The notes: a model not told the origin generated them from the letters alone. A DNA stretch of 64,000 bases from Agrococcus pavilionensis RW1 (GCF_000400485.1 NZ_ASHR01000025.1:84291-148290); one strand, 5' to 3'; shown: positions 16,520 to 26,658, counted from the stretch's first letter. Program-made: numbers and translations.

Positions 16520-17521
16520 TCAGCCGCGCCGCTTCGCGCGCCCGCGCGGCAGCAGCTCGACCGACGGGAGCCGCGGGCTCGGCAGCGGCGGGGTCGCGTC
16601 GTCGACGACCGAGCCGAAGCGCGGCCGCGCGTCCGTGCCCGCCGCGCGCTCGCGCATCCACTGCTCCCGCGCCGCCGCGACCTCGTCGTGGTCGGTGCCG
16701 ACGAAGTTCCAGAACATCACGACCTCCTCCTCGAACGGCTCCCCGCCGAGGAGGATCGCGATCGCGTCGCGCTCGGCCGAGACGACGAGCGCCTCGCGCC
16801 CCGGTGCCGCGTAGGCCATCGCGCCGCGCTCGACCTGCACGTCGTCGACGCGCACGCCGTCGGTGAGGGCGAGCACTCCGTGCTCGAAGCCCGCGCGCAG
16901 CTCGAGCACCGCCTCGGTGCCGGCGAGCAGCCGCAGCTCGGCCCCGAGCAGCGGCGAGTAGGCGCCGACGCCGCTCGAGGCGCCGGCGAAGTCGCCGACG
17001 AAGACGCTCGCCGTCACGCCGCCGCCGAGCGAGGCCGTCGGCACGACGTCGAGCCCGTCGAACCACGGCTCGCGCCCGCGCTCGTGGCTCGGCAGCACCG
17101 TCCACAGCTGCACGCCGTGCAGCACGTCGGTGTCGGCGCTCGAGTACTCGCTGTGCGAGATGCCGCGACCCGCGGTCATGATGTTGAGCCCGCCGGGGCG
17201 CACGGTGTGGATGAAGCCGGCCGAGTCGCGGTGCTCGATCGCCCCGTCGACGAGCCAGCTCCAGGTCTGCAGGCCCGTGTGCGGATGCGGTGGCACGTCC
17301 ATGCCCGGACCCCCGCGCAGCGACGTGGGCCCGAAGGCATCGGCGAAGCACCACGCGCCGACGAAGTGGCGGTGCTTGTTGGGCAGCACGCGCAGCACCG
17401 GCATCGCGCGCGGCCCGCCGAGCGGCACCTCGCGAGGCAGCAGCAGCTCGAGCCCCGCGGCGCGCGCCTCGTCGATGCACGCCTGCGCGCTCTCGAGCAG
17501 CAGGGCCTCGTCGTTGCTCAT
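16520..17521 (-). CDS. Pirin family protein
   Basis: Bicupin metalloprotein of 333 residues. The pirin metal site is visible as PHPHTGLQTWSWLVDGAIEH with the later HSEY motif, and LHGVQLWTVLPSHERGREPWF follows. The C-terminal cupin includes ILLGGEPFEEEVVMFWNFVG, a strongly conserved pirin segment. Some pirins have quercetinase activity; the role here is unknown. TAGCGT at 17528-17533 ends 6 nt before ATG 17521 (leaderless). The region after residue 300 is Pro/Arg-rich and probably disordered. Confidence 0.9.
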   Translation of the reverse strand: MSNDEALLLESAQACIDEARAAGLELLLPREVPLGGPRAMPVLRVLPNKHRHFVGAWCFADAFGPTSLRGGPGMDVPPHPHTGLQTWSWLVDGAIEHRDSAGFIHTVRPGGLNIMTAGRGISHSEYSSADTDVLHGVQLWTVLPSHERGREPWFDGLDVVPTASLGGGVTASVFVGDFAGASSGVGAYSPLLGAELRLLAGTEAVLELRAGFEHGVLALTDGVRVDDVQVERGAMAYAAPGREALVVSAERDAIAILLGGEPFEEEVVMFWNFVGTDHDEVAAAREQWMRERAAGTDARPRFGSVVDDATPPLPSPRLPSVELLPRGRAKRRG

Positions 17522-17544
17522 GCGGCCACGCTACGCAGCGCGCC

Positions 17545-17771
17545 TCAGATGCCGAAGAGCTGCTTGCCGAAGACGATCACGACGATGCCCGCGAGCGCGA
17601 GCAGCACGCACAGGCCGAGCAGCGATCGGCCGAGCAGGGTCGAGCCGGGTCGCTCGCTCTCGAGCGAGCGGATGCCCACCCCGTAGATGAGCGGGATGCC
17701 GGCGCCCAGCAGCAGCCCGACGCCGAGCACGGAGGCGATCGCGATCGCGAGCGCGCCGAAGTCGATGCCCA

Positions 17772-17772
<1 letters not shown>
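17545..17772 (-). CDS. Small two-helix membrane protein coupled to the phosphate transporter
   Basis: 75 residues with two membrane helices (ALAIAIASVLGVGLLLGAGIPLIYGVGI and LLGLCVLLALAGIVVIVFG). ATG at 17772 overlaps the stop of the PiT gene as ATGA, so the two are made together. Such small proteins often follow pit genes in actinobacteria and may be an accessory subunit (inference). No family name recognised. Confidence 0.75.
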
Positions 17773-19019
<1,247 letters not shown>

Positions 19020-19142
19020 CGTGCCAGTCTCCACCACAGGGGCCGTGCGCTCCAAGACGAGCTCGCGGCGCGCCCGCCTCCGCCGTGCGGCGCCCCTCGG
19101 TCGGGGGATGCGTCGACCGGCGTCGCGACGTAGCGTCGCGGC

Positions 19143-19844
19143 ATGGAGATCACCATCCCCGAAGCGGTCCTGCTGCTCGCGCTCGACGACGAGCGCGGCA
19201 CCGCGCTCATCGACGACTCGGCGCTCGGCGCGGCGCTCGCGGGCGGCGCGGTCGCGCAGCTGCTGCTCGACGGCCGCGTGCGGATCGCGGGCGAGGGCGA
19301 GGAGGGCGCGAAGCCCGGTCGGCTCGTCGCTGCCGGCGGCTCGACGGACGAGCGCCTCGAGCCGCTCGTCGCGCGCATCGAGGGCAAGAAGTCCAAGGAC
19401 GCGCTCTCGACGATCGCGGGCCTCGGCGGCGACAGCGGCAAGCTCAAGCGGCAGCTGCTCGACGACCTCGCGGCCGCGGGCGTCGTCGCTCGCGACGAGG
19501 ACCGCTTCCTCGGCCTCACGTGGCGCACGCGCTGGGAGCGCGGCGAGCGGCGCGAGCTCGAGGACGCGCTGCAGCAGCGCGCGCGGGCGCTCGTGACGAG
19601 CGACGGCGAGGCGGCAGCGGAGGACCTCGAGGTCGAGGCGGCGCTCGCCATCCTGCACGGCGCCGGTGCGCTGCCGCAGGTCTTCCCGGACCTGCCGAGG
19701 GATGCGCTCAAGCGCCGCGGCGACGCGCTCGCCGAGGCGTCGTGGGGGAGCCGCGAGGTGCGCGAGGCGATCGCGTCGGTGCAGGCGGCGATGACGGCGG
19801 TGCTCATCGCGACCGTCATCGTGCCGTCGTCGACGAGCGGCTGA
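19143..19844 (+). CDS. GPP34 (GOLPH3/Vps74-like) family protein, copy 1
   Basis: 233-residue protein of the GPP34 fold, named for eukaryotic phosphoinositide-binding Golgi proteins; the bacterial role is unknown. The N-terminus ITIPEAVLLLALDDERG, the middle LLDDLAAAGVVARDEDRFLGLTW and the C-terminal SREVREAIASVQAAMTAVL fit the family. TAGCGT at 19131-19136 ends 6 nt before ATG 19143. A paralogue follows 48 bp downstream. Confidence 0.83.
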   Translation: MEITIPEAVLLLALDDERGTALIDDSALGAALAGGAVAQLLLDGRVRIAGEGEEGAKPGRLVAAGGSTDERLEPLVARIEGKKSKDALSTIAGLGGDSGKLKRQLLDDLAAAGVVARDEDRFLGLTWRTRWERGERRELEDALQQRARALVTSDGEAAAEDLEVEAALAILHGAGALPQVFPDLPRDALKRRGDALAEASWGSREVREAIASVQAAMTAVLIATVIVPSSTSG

Positions 19845-19892
19845 CGCCGCCGACGGGTGCGCGCGGCGGGCGGACGGCGTACCGTGGGCGCC

Positions 19893-20564
19893 ATGGCGCT
19901 GACGATCCCGGAGGCGGTGCTGCTGCTCGCCATCGACGACGACGAGGGCTCGCCCCTCATCGAGGACTCGTCGCTGGGGATCGCGATCGCAGGGGCCGCC
20001 CTCGCGCAGCTCGTGGTGGACGGGCGGATGCGCGTGGTCGCGCACGGCGAGCCCGGGAGCGAGCCGGGCGTGCTCGTCGCGGCGAGCGGCACGACGAACC
20101 CGCACCTCGAGCCGCTCGTCGACCGGATCGACGGCGCGACGCCGTCGCAGGCGCTGAGCGTCGTCGCCGGCTGGGGCGGCCGCAGCGCACCGACGAGCCG
20201 CGTGCGCCGCGAGCTGCTCGAGGACTTCGCCGCGGCGGGCGTGCTCGCGCGGGAGGAGGACCGCTTCCTCGGCATCCGCTGGCGCGAGCGCTGGGAGCGT
20301 GGCGAGCGCCGCGACGTCGAGGACGCGCTGCAGGCACGCGCGATCGAGGTGCTCGAGGGCGCCGACGACCCGACCGTCGGCGCGGCGCTCGCGATCCTGC
20401 ACGGGGCCGAGGCGCTGCCGCCGATCTTCCCGGGCCTCCCGCGCGAGCGGCTGCTCGCCCGGGGCGCCGAGCTCGCGGAGCGATCCTGGGCGAGCCGCGA
20501 GGTGCACCGCTCGATCGAGGCCGTGCAGGCTGCGATGGTCAGCCTCATGATGTCGTCGACGTGA
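19893..20564 (+). CDS. GPP34 (GOLPH3/Vps74-like) family protein, copy 2
   Basis: 223 residues, clearly paralogous to the preceding gene (LTIPEAVLLLAIDDDEG; LLEDFAAAGVLAREEDRFLGIRW; SREVHRSIEAVQAAM), so the pair arose by tandem duplication. It has its own TACCGT at 19880-19885 ending 7 nt before ATG 19893, so it can be transcribed separately as a leaderless mRNA. Its stop overlaps the GTG of the next gene (GTGA). Confidence 0.83.
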   Translation: MALTIPEAVLLLAIDDDEGSPLIEDSSLGIAIAGAALAQLVVDGRMRVVAHGEPGSEPGVLVAASGTTNPHLEPLVDRIDGATPSQALSVVAGWGGRSAPTSRVRRELLEDFAAAGVLAREEDRFLGIRWRERWERGERRDVEDALQARAIEVLEGADDPTVGAALAILHGAEALPPIFPGLPRERLLARGAELAERSWASREVHRSIEAVQAAMVSLMMSST

Positions 20565-21292
20565 GCGCTCCGTCGACGTCGCGGCCCGGGTCGGCGCCCG
20601 AGGCGGCCGCGGCGACGATCGCCGGGGTCGCCGGCCGCGCGCTCGGCGCGGCCTTCGCGACGCTCGCGCTCGTGCGACGACCGCACCCCGTGCACCCGCA
20701 CGGCGTCGTGCTGCACGGCGAGCTCCGCCGCGCGGGCAGCCCGCTCCGCACCGGCATCGGCTGGATCGACGAGGCGGAGCCGGTGCCGCTGCCCGTCCTC
20801 GCCCGCGCCTCCCGCTCGGCGGGCGTGCCTGCGCCGCTGCCCGACGTCATCGGCCTCGCGGTGCGCTTCGACGGACCGGAGGGGCCCGCGGACCTCGAGC
20901 TCGCCTCGACCGGCGACGGCTGGCCGTGGCGCTTCGTCCTCCGCGCGCACCGCTCGCCGTCGCGGGCCCACCTGCACGCGATCCTGCCGTACCGCTCGCC
21001 GAGCGGGCCCGTGCTGCTCGCCGCCCGCACGATCGCACCGGCGGACCTCCCGCCCTACCCGGACGAGCTCGCCGATCGGCTCGCCGCCGAGCCGTGGCGG
21101 CTCGAGCTGCTCGTCGCCCGGCCGCGCGGCGCGTGGCGGCGCTTCGGCGAGCTCGAGCTGCGGCGCCGCCCGGGTCCGCTCGACCCGCTGCTGCGCTTCG
21201 ACGCCGGCCGCCGGCTGCTGCCGGGTGCGCGCGAGTACGGGCGGGCGCACCGGCTGCGGCAGCCGGCCTACGACCGCGTGCAGGGGGAGTAG
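20561..21292 (+). CDS. Catalase-fold-like/"phosphodiesterase"-annotated protein of unknown function
   Basis: 243 residues. The blocks VHPHGVVLHGELRR, VPVLARASRSAGVPAPLPDV and GLAVRFDGPEGPADLELAS resemble a group of actinobacterial proteins distantly related to the heme catalase barrel and sometimes labelled phosphodiesterase. I see no complete heme-catalase active site. GTG at 20561 overlaps the GPP34 stop, implying coupled translation with GPP34 copy 2. Functional assignment is weak. Confidence 0.6.
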   Translation: MSAPSTSRPGSAPEAAAATIAGVAGRALGAAFATLALVRRPHPVHPHGVVLHGELRRAGSPLRTGIGWIDEAEPVPLPVLARASRSAGVPAPLPDVIGLAVRFDGPEGPADLELASTGDGWPWRFVLRAHRSPSRAHLHAILPYRSPSGPVLLAARTIAPADLPPYPDELADRLAAEPWRLELLVARPRGAWRRFGELELRRRPGPLDPLLRFDAGRRLLPGAREYGRAHRLRQPAYDRVQGE

Positions 21293-21302
21293 CGCCGAAG
21301 CG

Positions 21303-22310
21303 TCAGCTCGGCGGGGCGGTGGACGACCGCACGACGAGCACGGGCGCGTAGGCCGTGTGGCTCCGGTCGGGCTCGTCGTCGGGGTCGTCGAGCGCCGCCA
21401 TGATCCACGCGACGACGTCCTCGCCGTGCTGCGCCGGGTCCTGCCGGATCGTCGTGAGGCCGAACGCGGCCGCGGCCGGCACGTCGTCGACGCCGATGAC
21501 CGAGAGCTCCTCGGGCACGCGGATGCCGAGCTGGTGCGCGGCGAGCAGCGCGGCCATCGCGACCTCGTCGGTGCCGGCGACGATGCCCGTCGGGCGGTCG
21601 GCGCGATCGATGATCTCGCGCACGACGGCGTGCGCGCCCTCGAGCGTGGTCGGCACCGTCTGGACCGGTCGAATCCGCAGCCCGTGCCGAGCCGAGACGC
21701 GCTCGAACGCCCGCTTCCGCCGATCGGAGGAGGATGCCTCGAACGGCTGCACCTCGGGCTCGGCGGCGAGGTGCAGGAGGTCGGTGTGGCCGAGCCGCAC
21801 GAGGTGCTCGGCGGCCTGCTCACCCGCCGCGTCGTCGTCGAGCGCGAACGAGCGCGTGTGCTGCGTGGGCTCGCCGACGGTCGCGACCGGGATGCCGAGG
21901 TCGGCGAGGCGCGTGAGGTCTCCGCCGACGAGGCTCCACGTGATCGTCACGAGGCCGTCGACCTCCCCGCGCGTCATGAATCGCTCGAACTTCTCGTGCC
22001 CGCCCCGCCCGAACGCGCCGAGGTCGTAGAGCAGCACGTCGTGGTCGTGCGCGTCGGCGGCGTGCGCGATGCCGTGGAGCACGCTGCCGAAGTACCAGCG
22101 GTTGACGGACGGGGTGAGCACGCCGATCGTGCGGGTCATGCCCGTCGCGAGCCGACGCGCGGCGCCGGACACCCGGAACCCGAGCTCGTCGGCGGTGCGC
22201 TGCACCCGCTCGCGCGTGCTCGCGGCGACACCGGATGCGCCCGAGAGCGCGCGGGACGCGGTCGCCTTCGAGACGCCCGCGGCACGGGCGACGTCGTCGA
22301 GCCTCGGCAC
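21303..22310 (-). CDS. LacI-family transcriptional repressor
   Basis: 335-residue repressor. The N-terminal helix-turn-helix (LDDVARAAGVSKATASRALSG) and hinge are followed by a periplasmic-binding-like sugar-sensing domain (IGVLTPSVNRWYFGSVLHGI; TGIVAGTDEVAMAALLAAHQ; ELSVIGVDDVPAAAAFGLTT). GTG at 22310 is preferred: GAGGAGG lies 4 nt upstream, and the longer ATG version would add a Pro/Gly-rich tail before the HTH. It is divergent from the sugar ABC operon, and matching palindromes sit in both promoters, so it should repress that operon and itself until a sugar binds. Confidence 0.92.
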   Translation of the reverse strand: MPRLDDVARAAGVSKATASRALSGASGVAASTRERVQRTADELGFRVSGAARRLATGMTRTIGVLTPSVNRWYFGSVLHGIAHAADAHDHDVLLYDLGAFGRGGHEKFERFMTRGEVDGLVTITWSLVGGDLTRLADLGIPVATVGEPTQHTRSFALDDDAAGEQAAEHLVRLGHTDLLHLAAEPEVQPFEASSSDRRKRAFERVSARHGLRIRPVQTVPTTLEGAHAVVREIIDRADRPTGIVAGTDEVAMAALLAAHQLGIRVPEELSVIGVDDVPAAAAFGLTTIRQDPAQHGEDVVAWIMAALDDPDDEPDRSHTAYAPVLVVRSSTAPPS

Positions 22311-22353
22311 GGCCGCCTCCTCGCGCCCGGGCGGATGACCGCCTCCCAATCAT

Positions 22354-22373
22354 CGGAACCGGTTCCGACCATA
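22354..22373 (-). promoter_or_regulatory. LacI-type operator abutting the lacI-family gene -10 (autoregulation)
   Basis: A 14-bp perfect palindrome CGGAACCGGTTCCG (22354-22367) lies immediately downstream of TATGGT (minus strand, 22368-22373), the probable -10 of the repressor gene. A central CG with symmetric arms is typical of LacI/GalR sites. Confidence 0.8.
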
Positions 22374-22411
22374 GCCGTGCCGAGCGCATCCGCCAACGAC
22401 CGCCCGCGCGG

Positions 22412-22438
22412 ATCGTTGCCGAATCGAAACATCGTTGC
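22412..22438 (+). promoter_or_regulatory. Direct repeat ATCGTTGC x2 upstream of the sugar operon
   Basis: ATCGTTGC occurs at 22412-22419 and 22431-22438, 19 bp apart start to start (about two helical turns), upstream of the likely -10. It could bind an activator; no regulator can be assigned. Confidence 0.35.
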
Positions 22439-22464
22439 TGAGTGCATCCTGTGGCAGGGTGCGC

Positions 22465-22492
22465 TACGGTCGCTCGAAGTGGAACCGGTTCC
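22465..22492 (+). promoter_or_regulatory. Sugar ABC operon -10 and LacI-type operator
   Basis: TACGGT (22465-22470) is the best -10. The palindrome GGAACCGGTTCC (22481-22492), with the same core as the one by the repressor gene, follows 10 nt later and would block initiation. No good -35 at 16-18 bp is seen. A GAAGGAG Shine-Dalgarno precedes the GTG at 22566. Confidence 0.75.
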
Positions 22493-22565
22493 GGTTTCGA
22501 GCACGCCGCCGTGCGCGACGTTCGCGGCACGTGCTCATCCGCTGAGTTTGAGCGAAGGAGTTCAC

Positions 22566-23927
22566 GTGAAGCACGCACGCAGGATCGCGGTGCCGCTCGG
22601 CATCGCGGGCGTCGCGGCACTCGCCCTCACCGGGTGTGTCGGCGACGCAGAGCCCGGCGCATCGGAGGCGCCCGGCAGCACCGGCGCTGCCGCCGAGGGC
22701 TGCGAGGCCTACGCCGACTACGGCACCTTCGACGGCGCCGAGGTCAGCGTCTACGGCACGATCCTCGACGAGGAGGCGAACCGCCTCAACGAGTCGTGGG
22801 CCGAGTTCGAGGAGTGCACCGGCATCGACGTGGTCTACGAGGGCTCCGCCGAGTTCGAGGCGCAGATCAACGTCCGCGTCCAGGGCGGCAACCCGCCGGA
22901 CCTCGCCATCTTCCCGCAGCCCGGCCTGCTCGCCTCGATCGCCGGCACCGGCAGCCTGCTGCCCGCGCCCGAGGCCGTCGCCGCGAACGCCGAGGAGTTC
23001 TGGACCGAGGACTGGCGCAACTACGGCACGGTCGACGGCACCTTCTACGCGGCGCCGCTCATGGCGTCGGTCAAGGGCTACGTCTGGTACCAGCCGGCCC
23101 TCTGGGAGGAGAACGGCTGGGAGGTGCCGACGACGCTCGACGAGGTCGACGAGCTCACCGCGACGATCGCCGAATCGGGCACGACCCCGTGGTGCGTGGG
23201 CTTCGGCTCCGGCGAGGCGACCGGCTGGCCGGGCACCGACTGGATCGAGGACTACGTCCTGCGCCTGCACGGCCCCGACGTGTACGACCAGTGGGTCGCG
23301 CACGAGATCCCCTTCGACGACCCTCAGATCGCTGAGGCGGTGGATCGGGTCGGCGACCTGATCAAGAACCCCGAGTACGTCAACGGCGGCATCGGCGACG
23401 TGTCGACGATCGCGACGACCGACTTCGGCGAGGCCGGCCTGCCGGTGCTCGACGGCGAGTGCGCGATGCACCACCAGGCCTCGTTCTACGAGGGCTTCTG
23501 GAGCGACGACAACTCGGTCACCGTCGCGGAGGACGGCGACGTCTGGGCCTTCGTGCTCCCCGGCACCGAGGCCGACGCGGCCGCGGTCACGGGCGGCGGC
23601 GAGTTCGTCGGCGCGTTCAGCGACGACGAGGAGGTCGTGGCGGTGCAGACGTTCCTCTCGAGCGACACGTGGGCCAACAGCCGCGTCTCGCTCGGCGGCG
23701 TCATCTCCGCGAACTCGGGCCTCGACCCCGCCAACGCGAGCAGCCCGCTGCTGCAGTCCGCGGTCGAGACGCTGCAGGACCCGGAGACGACGTTCCGGTT
23801 CGACGGCTCCGATCTGATGCCGGGCGCAGTCGGCGCCGGCACGTTCTGGAGCGGCCTGGTCGACTGGGTCTCGGGCGCCGACACGGCGACCGTGCTCTCG
23901 CAGATCGAGCAGAGCTGGCCGCAGTAG
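22566..23927 (+). CDS. Sugar ABC transporter substrate-binding lipoprotein
   Basis: 453-residue extracellular solute-binding protein (family 1). The signal peptide (residues 1-22) ends in the lipobox LALTGC, so the protein is lipid-anchored. Sugar-binding protein features include the extended N-lobe start VSVYGTILDEEANRLNESW, NPPDLAIFPQPGLLASIA and WCVGFGSGEATGWPGTDWIED. The combination resembles alpha-glucoside binding proteins of the AglE type. GTG at 22566 has GAAGGAG 8 nt upstream. Controlled by the LacI operator just before it. It is followed by a hairpin and two permease genes; no ATPase gene is present, so a shared MsiK-type ATPase is probably used (inference). Confidence 0.92.
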   Translation: MKHARRIAVPLGIAGVAALALTGCVGDAEPGASEAPGSTGAAAEGCEAYADYGTFDGAEVSVYGTILDEEANRLNESWAEFEECTGIDVVYEGSAEFEAQINVRVQGGNPPDLAIFPQPGLLASIAGTGSLLPAPEAVAANAEEFWTEDWRNYGTVDGTFYAAPLMASVKGYVWYQPALWEENGWEVPTTLDEVDELTATIAESGTTPWCVGFGSGEATGWPGTDWIEDYVLRLHGPDVYDQWVAHEIPFDDPQIAEAVDRVGDLIKNPEYVNGGIGDVSTIATTDFGEAGLPVLDGECAMHHQASFYEGFWSDDNSVTVAEDGDVWAFVLPGTEADAAAVTGGGEFVGAFSDDEEVVAVQTFLSSDTWANSRVSLGGVISANSGLDPANASSPLLQSAVETLQDPETTFRFDGSDLMPGAVGAGTFWSGLVDWVSGADTATVLSQIEQSWPQ

Positions 23928-23940
23928 TCGCATGACGCGC

Positions 23941-23969
23941 GTGCGGGGGTCGCGAGACGGCCCCCGCAC
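23941..23969 (+). terminator. Intercistronic hairpin (attenuator) between binding-protein and permease genes
   Basis: GTGCGGGGG pairs with CCCCCGCAC around an 11-nt loop in the 80-bp gap after the binding-protein gene. Hairpins here commonly keep binding-protein mRNA more abundant than permease mRNA in sugar ABC operons. Confidence 0.6.
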
Positions 23970-24007
23970 CGCATCATCGGCACGTCTCACGAACGGATGG
24001 GGTGCGC

Positions 24008-25552
24008 ATGACCTCGATGGATCTCGTCGGCAAGCTGCTGCAGGTGCTCGTCGGCCTCGTGGCCTTCGGTGCCGTGGTGGCGCTGCTGCTGGCCTTCCTC
24101 GACCGGCCCGAGGACAAGCCGCGGGCGGCGAGCTGGCGCTCGGGGCTGCGACCCCGCATCATCCTCGTCGCGGCGTTCGCGCTCCTCGCGCTGCTCGCCC
24201 GCCTGCTCTACGGCCTGGTCCCGTGGATGACGCAAGCGCTCACGAACGCGGCGATCGCCGTCGGCGTCGCGGGCATCGCGATCGTCGTCCTCCAGTGGCT
24301 GCTCGACCGCCTGCTGCAGCCGGCGAGCCCCGCCGTGCGCAGCGCCGTGCTGCGCGGCGTCGGCGCCGCCATCGTCGTCGCGATCGTGCTCGTCGCCCAG
24401 TCGGCCGAGCGCATCCCGGCGCTCGACTGGGTCACGCCCGCCCTCGTGCTCGCGGCGGCGATCGTGGGCTGGCCGCTCGTCGGCGCGCTCGTCGCGACGG
24501 CCGCCATCGCCTTCCTGCCCGACCGCATCCGCCGCAGCGCCCGGCTCCTCGCGTGGCTGCTCGCCGCCGTCGCGGTCGTGGTCGTCGCGCTCGTGCTCGA
24601 GGCGGGCCAGGAGCAGCCGGTGGGCGTGTGGCCGTGGGCCGCTGCCGCCGCGCTCAGCATCATCGGGCTGCTCGGCTACCTCGCCGACCGGGACGACGAC
24701 TCGAAGCCGATGCTCGTCTTCCTGCTGCCCTCGGCCCTGCTGCTCACGATCGGCCTCGTCTACCCGGCGATCCGCACGACGCTGCTCGCCTTCACCGACA
24801 AGACCGGCGCGTTCAACGGGCTCGACAACTTCATCTGGATGTTCACGCAGCCCGAGGCGCTCGTGACGCTCGCCAACACGGTCGTGTGGGTCATCCTCGT
24901 GCCGCTGCTGTCGACCGCGATCGGCCTCGCCTACGCGGTCTTCATCGACAAGAGCCGCGGCGAGCGCGTCTACAAGATGCTGGTCTTCATGCCGATGGCC
25001 ATCTCGATGGTCGGCGCGAGCATCATCTGGCGCTTCATGTACGCCTACCGCGGCCCGGAGCAGGAGCAGATCGGCCTCGTGAACCAGATCCTCGTCTGGT
25101 TCGGCGGCGAGCCGCAGCAGATCCTGCAGAACAGCCCGTGGAACACCCTCGCGCTCATCGTCGTGATGATCTGGATCCAGACCGGCTTCGCGATGGTGGT
25201 GCTCTCGGCGGCGATCAAGGGCGTGCCGACCGAGCAGCTCGAGGCGGCCGAGATCGACGGCGCGAACCCGTGGCAGCGCTTCGCGAACGTCACGGTGCCC
25301 GGCATCCGCACGTCGCTCGTCGTCGTCGTCACGACGATCTCGATCGCGACGCTCAAGGTCTTCGACATCGTCCGCACCATGACCGCGGGCAACTTCAACA
25401 CATCCGTCGTGGCCAACGAGATGTACACGCAGGCGTTCCGCTCGGGCGAGCCGGGCCGAGGCGCGGCGCTCGCGCTCATCCTGTTCATCATGGTGATGCC
25501 GATCGTCATCTACAACATCCGCGTCCTGAACCAGCAGAAGGCGATCCGATGA
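24008..25552 (+). CDS. Sugar ABC transporter permease with extra N-terminal membrane domain (AglF-like)
   Basis: 514 residues, against about 300 for a standard sugar permease. The C-terminal half is a normal binding-protein-dependent permease (PAIRTTLLAFTDKTGAFNGLDN; EAA loop QLEAAEIDGANPWQRFANVTVPGI). The first ~235 residues form about seven further membrane helices (for example LARLLYGLVPWMTQALTNAAIAVG), a layout seen in actinobacterial alpha-glucoside permeases. The start is ATG 24008; GTG 24002 is an alternative. The stop overlaps the next permease start as ATGA. Confidence 0.9.
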   Translation: MTSMDLVGKLLQVLVGLVAFGAVVALLLAFLDRPEDKPRAASWRSGLRPRIILVAAFALLALLARLLYGLVPWMTQALTNAAIAVGVAGIAIVVLQWLLDRLLQPASPAVRSAVLRGVGAAIVVAIVLVAQSAERIPALDWVTPALVLAAAIVGWPLVGALVATAAIAFLPDRIRRSARLLAWLLAAVAVVVVALVLEAGQEQPVGVWPWAAAAALSIIGLLGYLADRDDDSKPMLVFLLPSALLLTIGLVYPAIRTTLLAFTDKTGAFNGLDNFIWMFTQPEALVTLANTVVWVILVPLLSTAIGLAYAVFIDKSRGERVYKMLVFMPMAISMVGASIIWRFMYAYRGPEQEQIGLVNQILVWFGGEPQQILQNSPWNTLALIVVMIWIQTGFAMVVLSAAIKGVPTEQLEAAEIDGANPWQRFANVTVPGIRTSLVVVVTTISIATLKVFDIVRTMTAGNFNTSVVANEMYTQAFRSGEPGRGAALALILFIMVMPIVIYNIRVLNQQKAIR

Positions 25553-26523
25553 GCTCCGTCGCATTCACCCCGGACCCCGAGGTCACCCCCGACGAGGTCG
25601 CGCCGGCGGTGCGGACCCGCGCCGATCGCGTGAAGCGCCGCCTGACGAGCCCGTGGGCGACGATCGCCGCGCTCGTCATCGCGGTCGTCTGGACGATCCC
25701 CACGTTCGGCCTGCTGCTGTCGTCGTTCCGCCCCGCCGATCAGATCCAGACGACCGGCTGGTGGACGTTCTTCTCCGACCCGCAGCTGACGCTCGCCAAC
25801 TACAGCGAGGTGCTGTTCTCGTCGTCGGCGTCGTCTCCGCAGCTCGGCGAGTACTTCGTCAACTCGCTCGCGATCGCGATCCCAGGCACCCTCATCCCGC
25901 TCGTGCTCGCGTGCCTCGCCGCCTACGCGTTCGCGTGGGTGAAGTTCAAGGGCTCGTCGACGCTGTTCGTGATCGTCTTCGCGCTCCAGATCGTGCCGCT
26001 GCAGATGGCGCTCATCCCGCTGCTGCAGCTGTTCGTGACGTTCCTGCAGCCGTTCCAGACGGCGCTGCACGAGGCCGTGCCGTTCATCAGCGAGCGGCAG
26101 TACCTGCCGGTGTGGATCGCGCACGCGATCTTCGGCCTGCCGCTCGCGATCTTCCTGCTGCACAACTTCATCTCGGCGATCCCCGCCGACGTCATCGAGG
26201 CGGCGCGCGTCGACGGCGCGGGCCACGGGCAGATCTTCTTCCGCATCATCCTGCCGCTCGCGATGCCGGCGATCGCGTCGTTCGCGATCTTCCAGTTCCT
26301 CTGGGTCTGGAACGACCTGCTCGTCGCGCTCGTGTTCTCGACCGGCACGCCGGATACCGCGCCATTGACGCAACGATTGGCGGAGCTCGCGGGGTCTCGA
26401 GGCGAGAACTGGGAGCGGCTCACCGCGGGAGCGTTCGTCTCGCTCATCATCCCGCTCATCGTGTTCTTCAGCCTGCAGCGCTACTTCGTCAGAGGCTTGC
26501 TGGCGGGGTCGGCCAAGGGCTGA
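25549..26523 (+). CDS. Sugar ABC transporter permease (AglG-like)
   Basis: 324-residue membrane permease, partner of the preceding gene. After a 35-residue cytoplasmic tail there are six membrane helices. The EAA loop reads VIEAARVDGAGHGQIFFRIILPLAMP, where the ATPase docks. GTPDTAPLTQRLAELAG near the C-terminus is typical of the alpha-glucoside branch. ATG at 25549 overlaps the upstream stop as ATGA. Last gene of the operon; a strong hairpin follows. Confidence 0.92.
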   Translation: MSSVAFTPDPEVTPDEVAPAVRTRADRVKRRLTSPWATIAALVIAVVWTIPTFGLLLSSFRPADQIQTTGWWTFFSDPQLTLANYSEVLFSSSASSPQLGEYFVNSLAIAIPGTLIPLVLACLAAYAFAWVKFKGSSTLFVIVFALQIVPLQMALIPLLQLFVTFLQPFQTALHEAVPFISERQYLPVWIAHAIFGLPLAIFLLHNFISAIPADVIEAARVDGAGHGQIFFRIILPLAMPAIASFAIFQFLWVWNDLLVALVFSTGTPDTAPLTQRLAELAGSRGENWERLTAGAFVSLIIPLIVFFSLQRYFVRGLLAGSAKG

Positions 26524-26581
26524 GCGCGCAGCACGCGATGCGGCTCCGGCGCGTTGCGTGCGAAGCGCTCAAGATCGAACT

Positions 26582-26612
26582 GCGGAGGGGCGGCCGGTGG
26601 CCGCCCCTCCGC
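26582..26612. terminator. Perfect 14-bp hairpin between convergent genes
   Basis: GCGGAGGGGCGGCC and GGCCGCCCCTCCGC are perfectly complementary around loop GGT. It lies between the ends of the permease operon and the glucosidase gene and probably stops both transcripts, though there is no T-tract. Confidence 0.75.
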
Positions 26613-26658
26613 GTATCGGGATCTCCTCGCTCGGCAGCTGTCGTGCGGGGCCCCGCCG

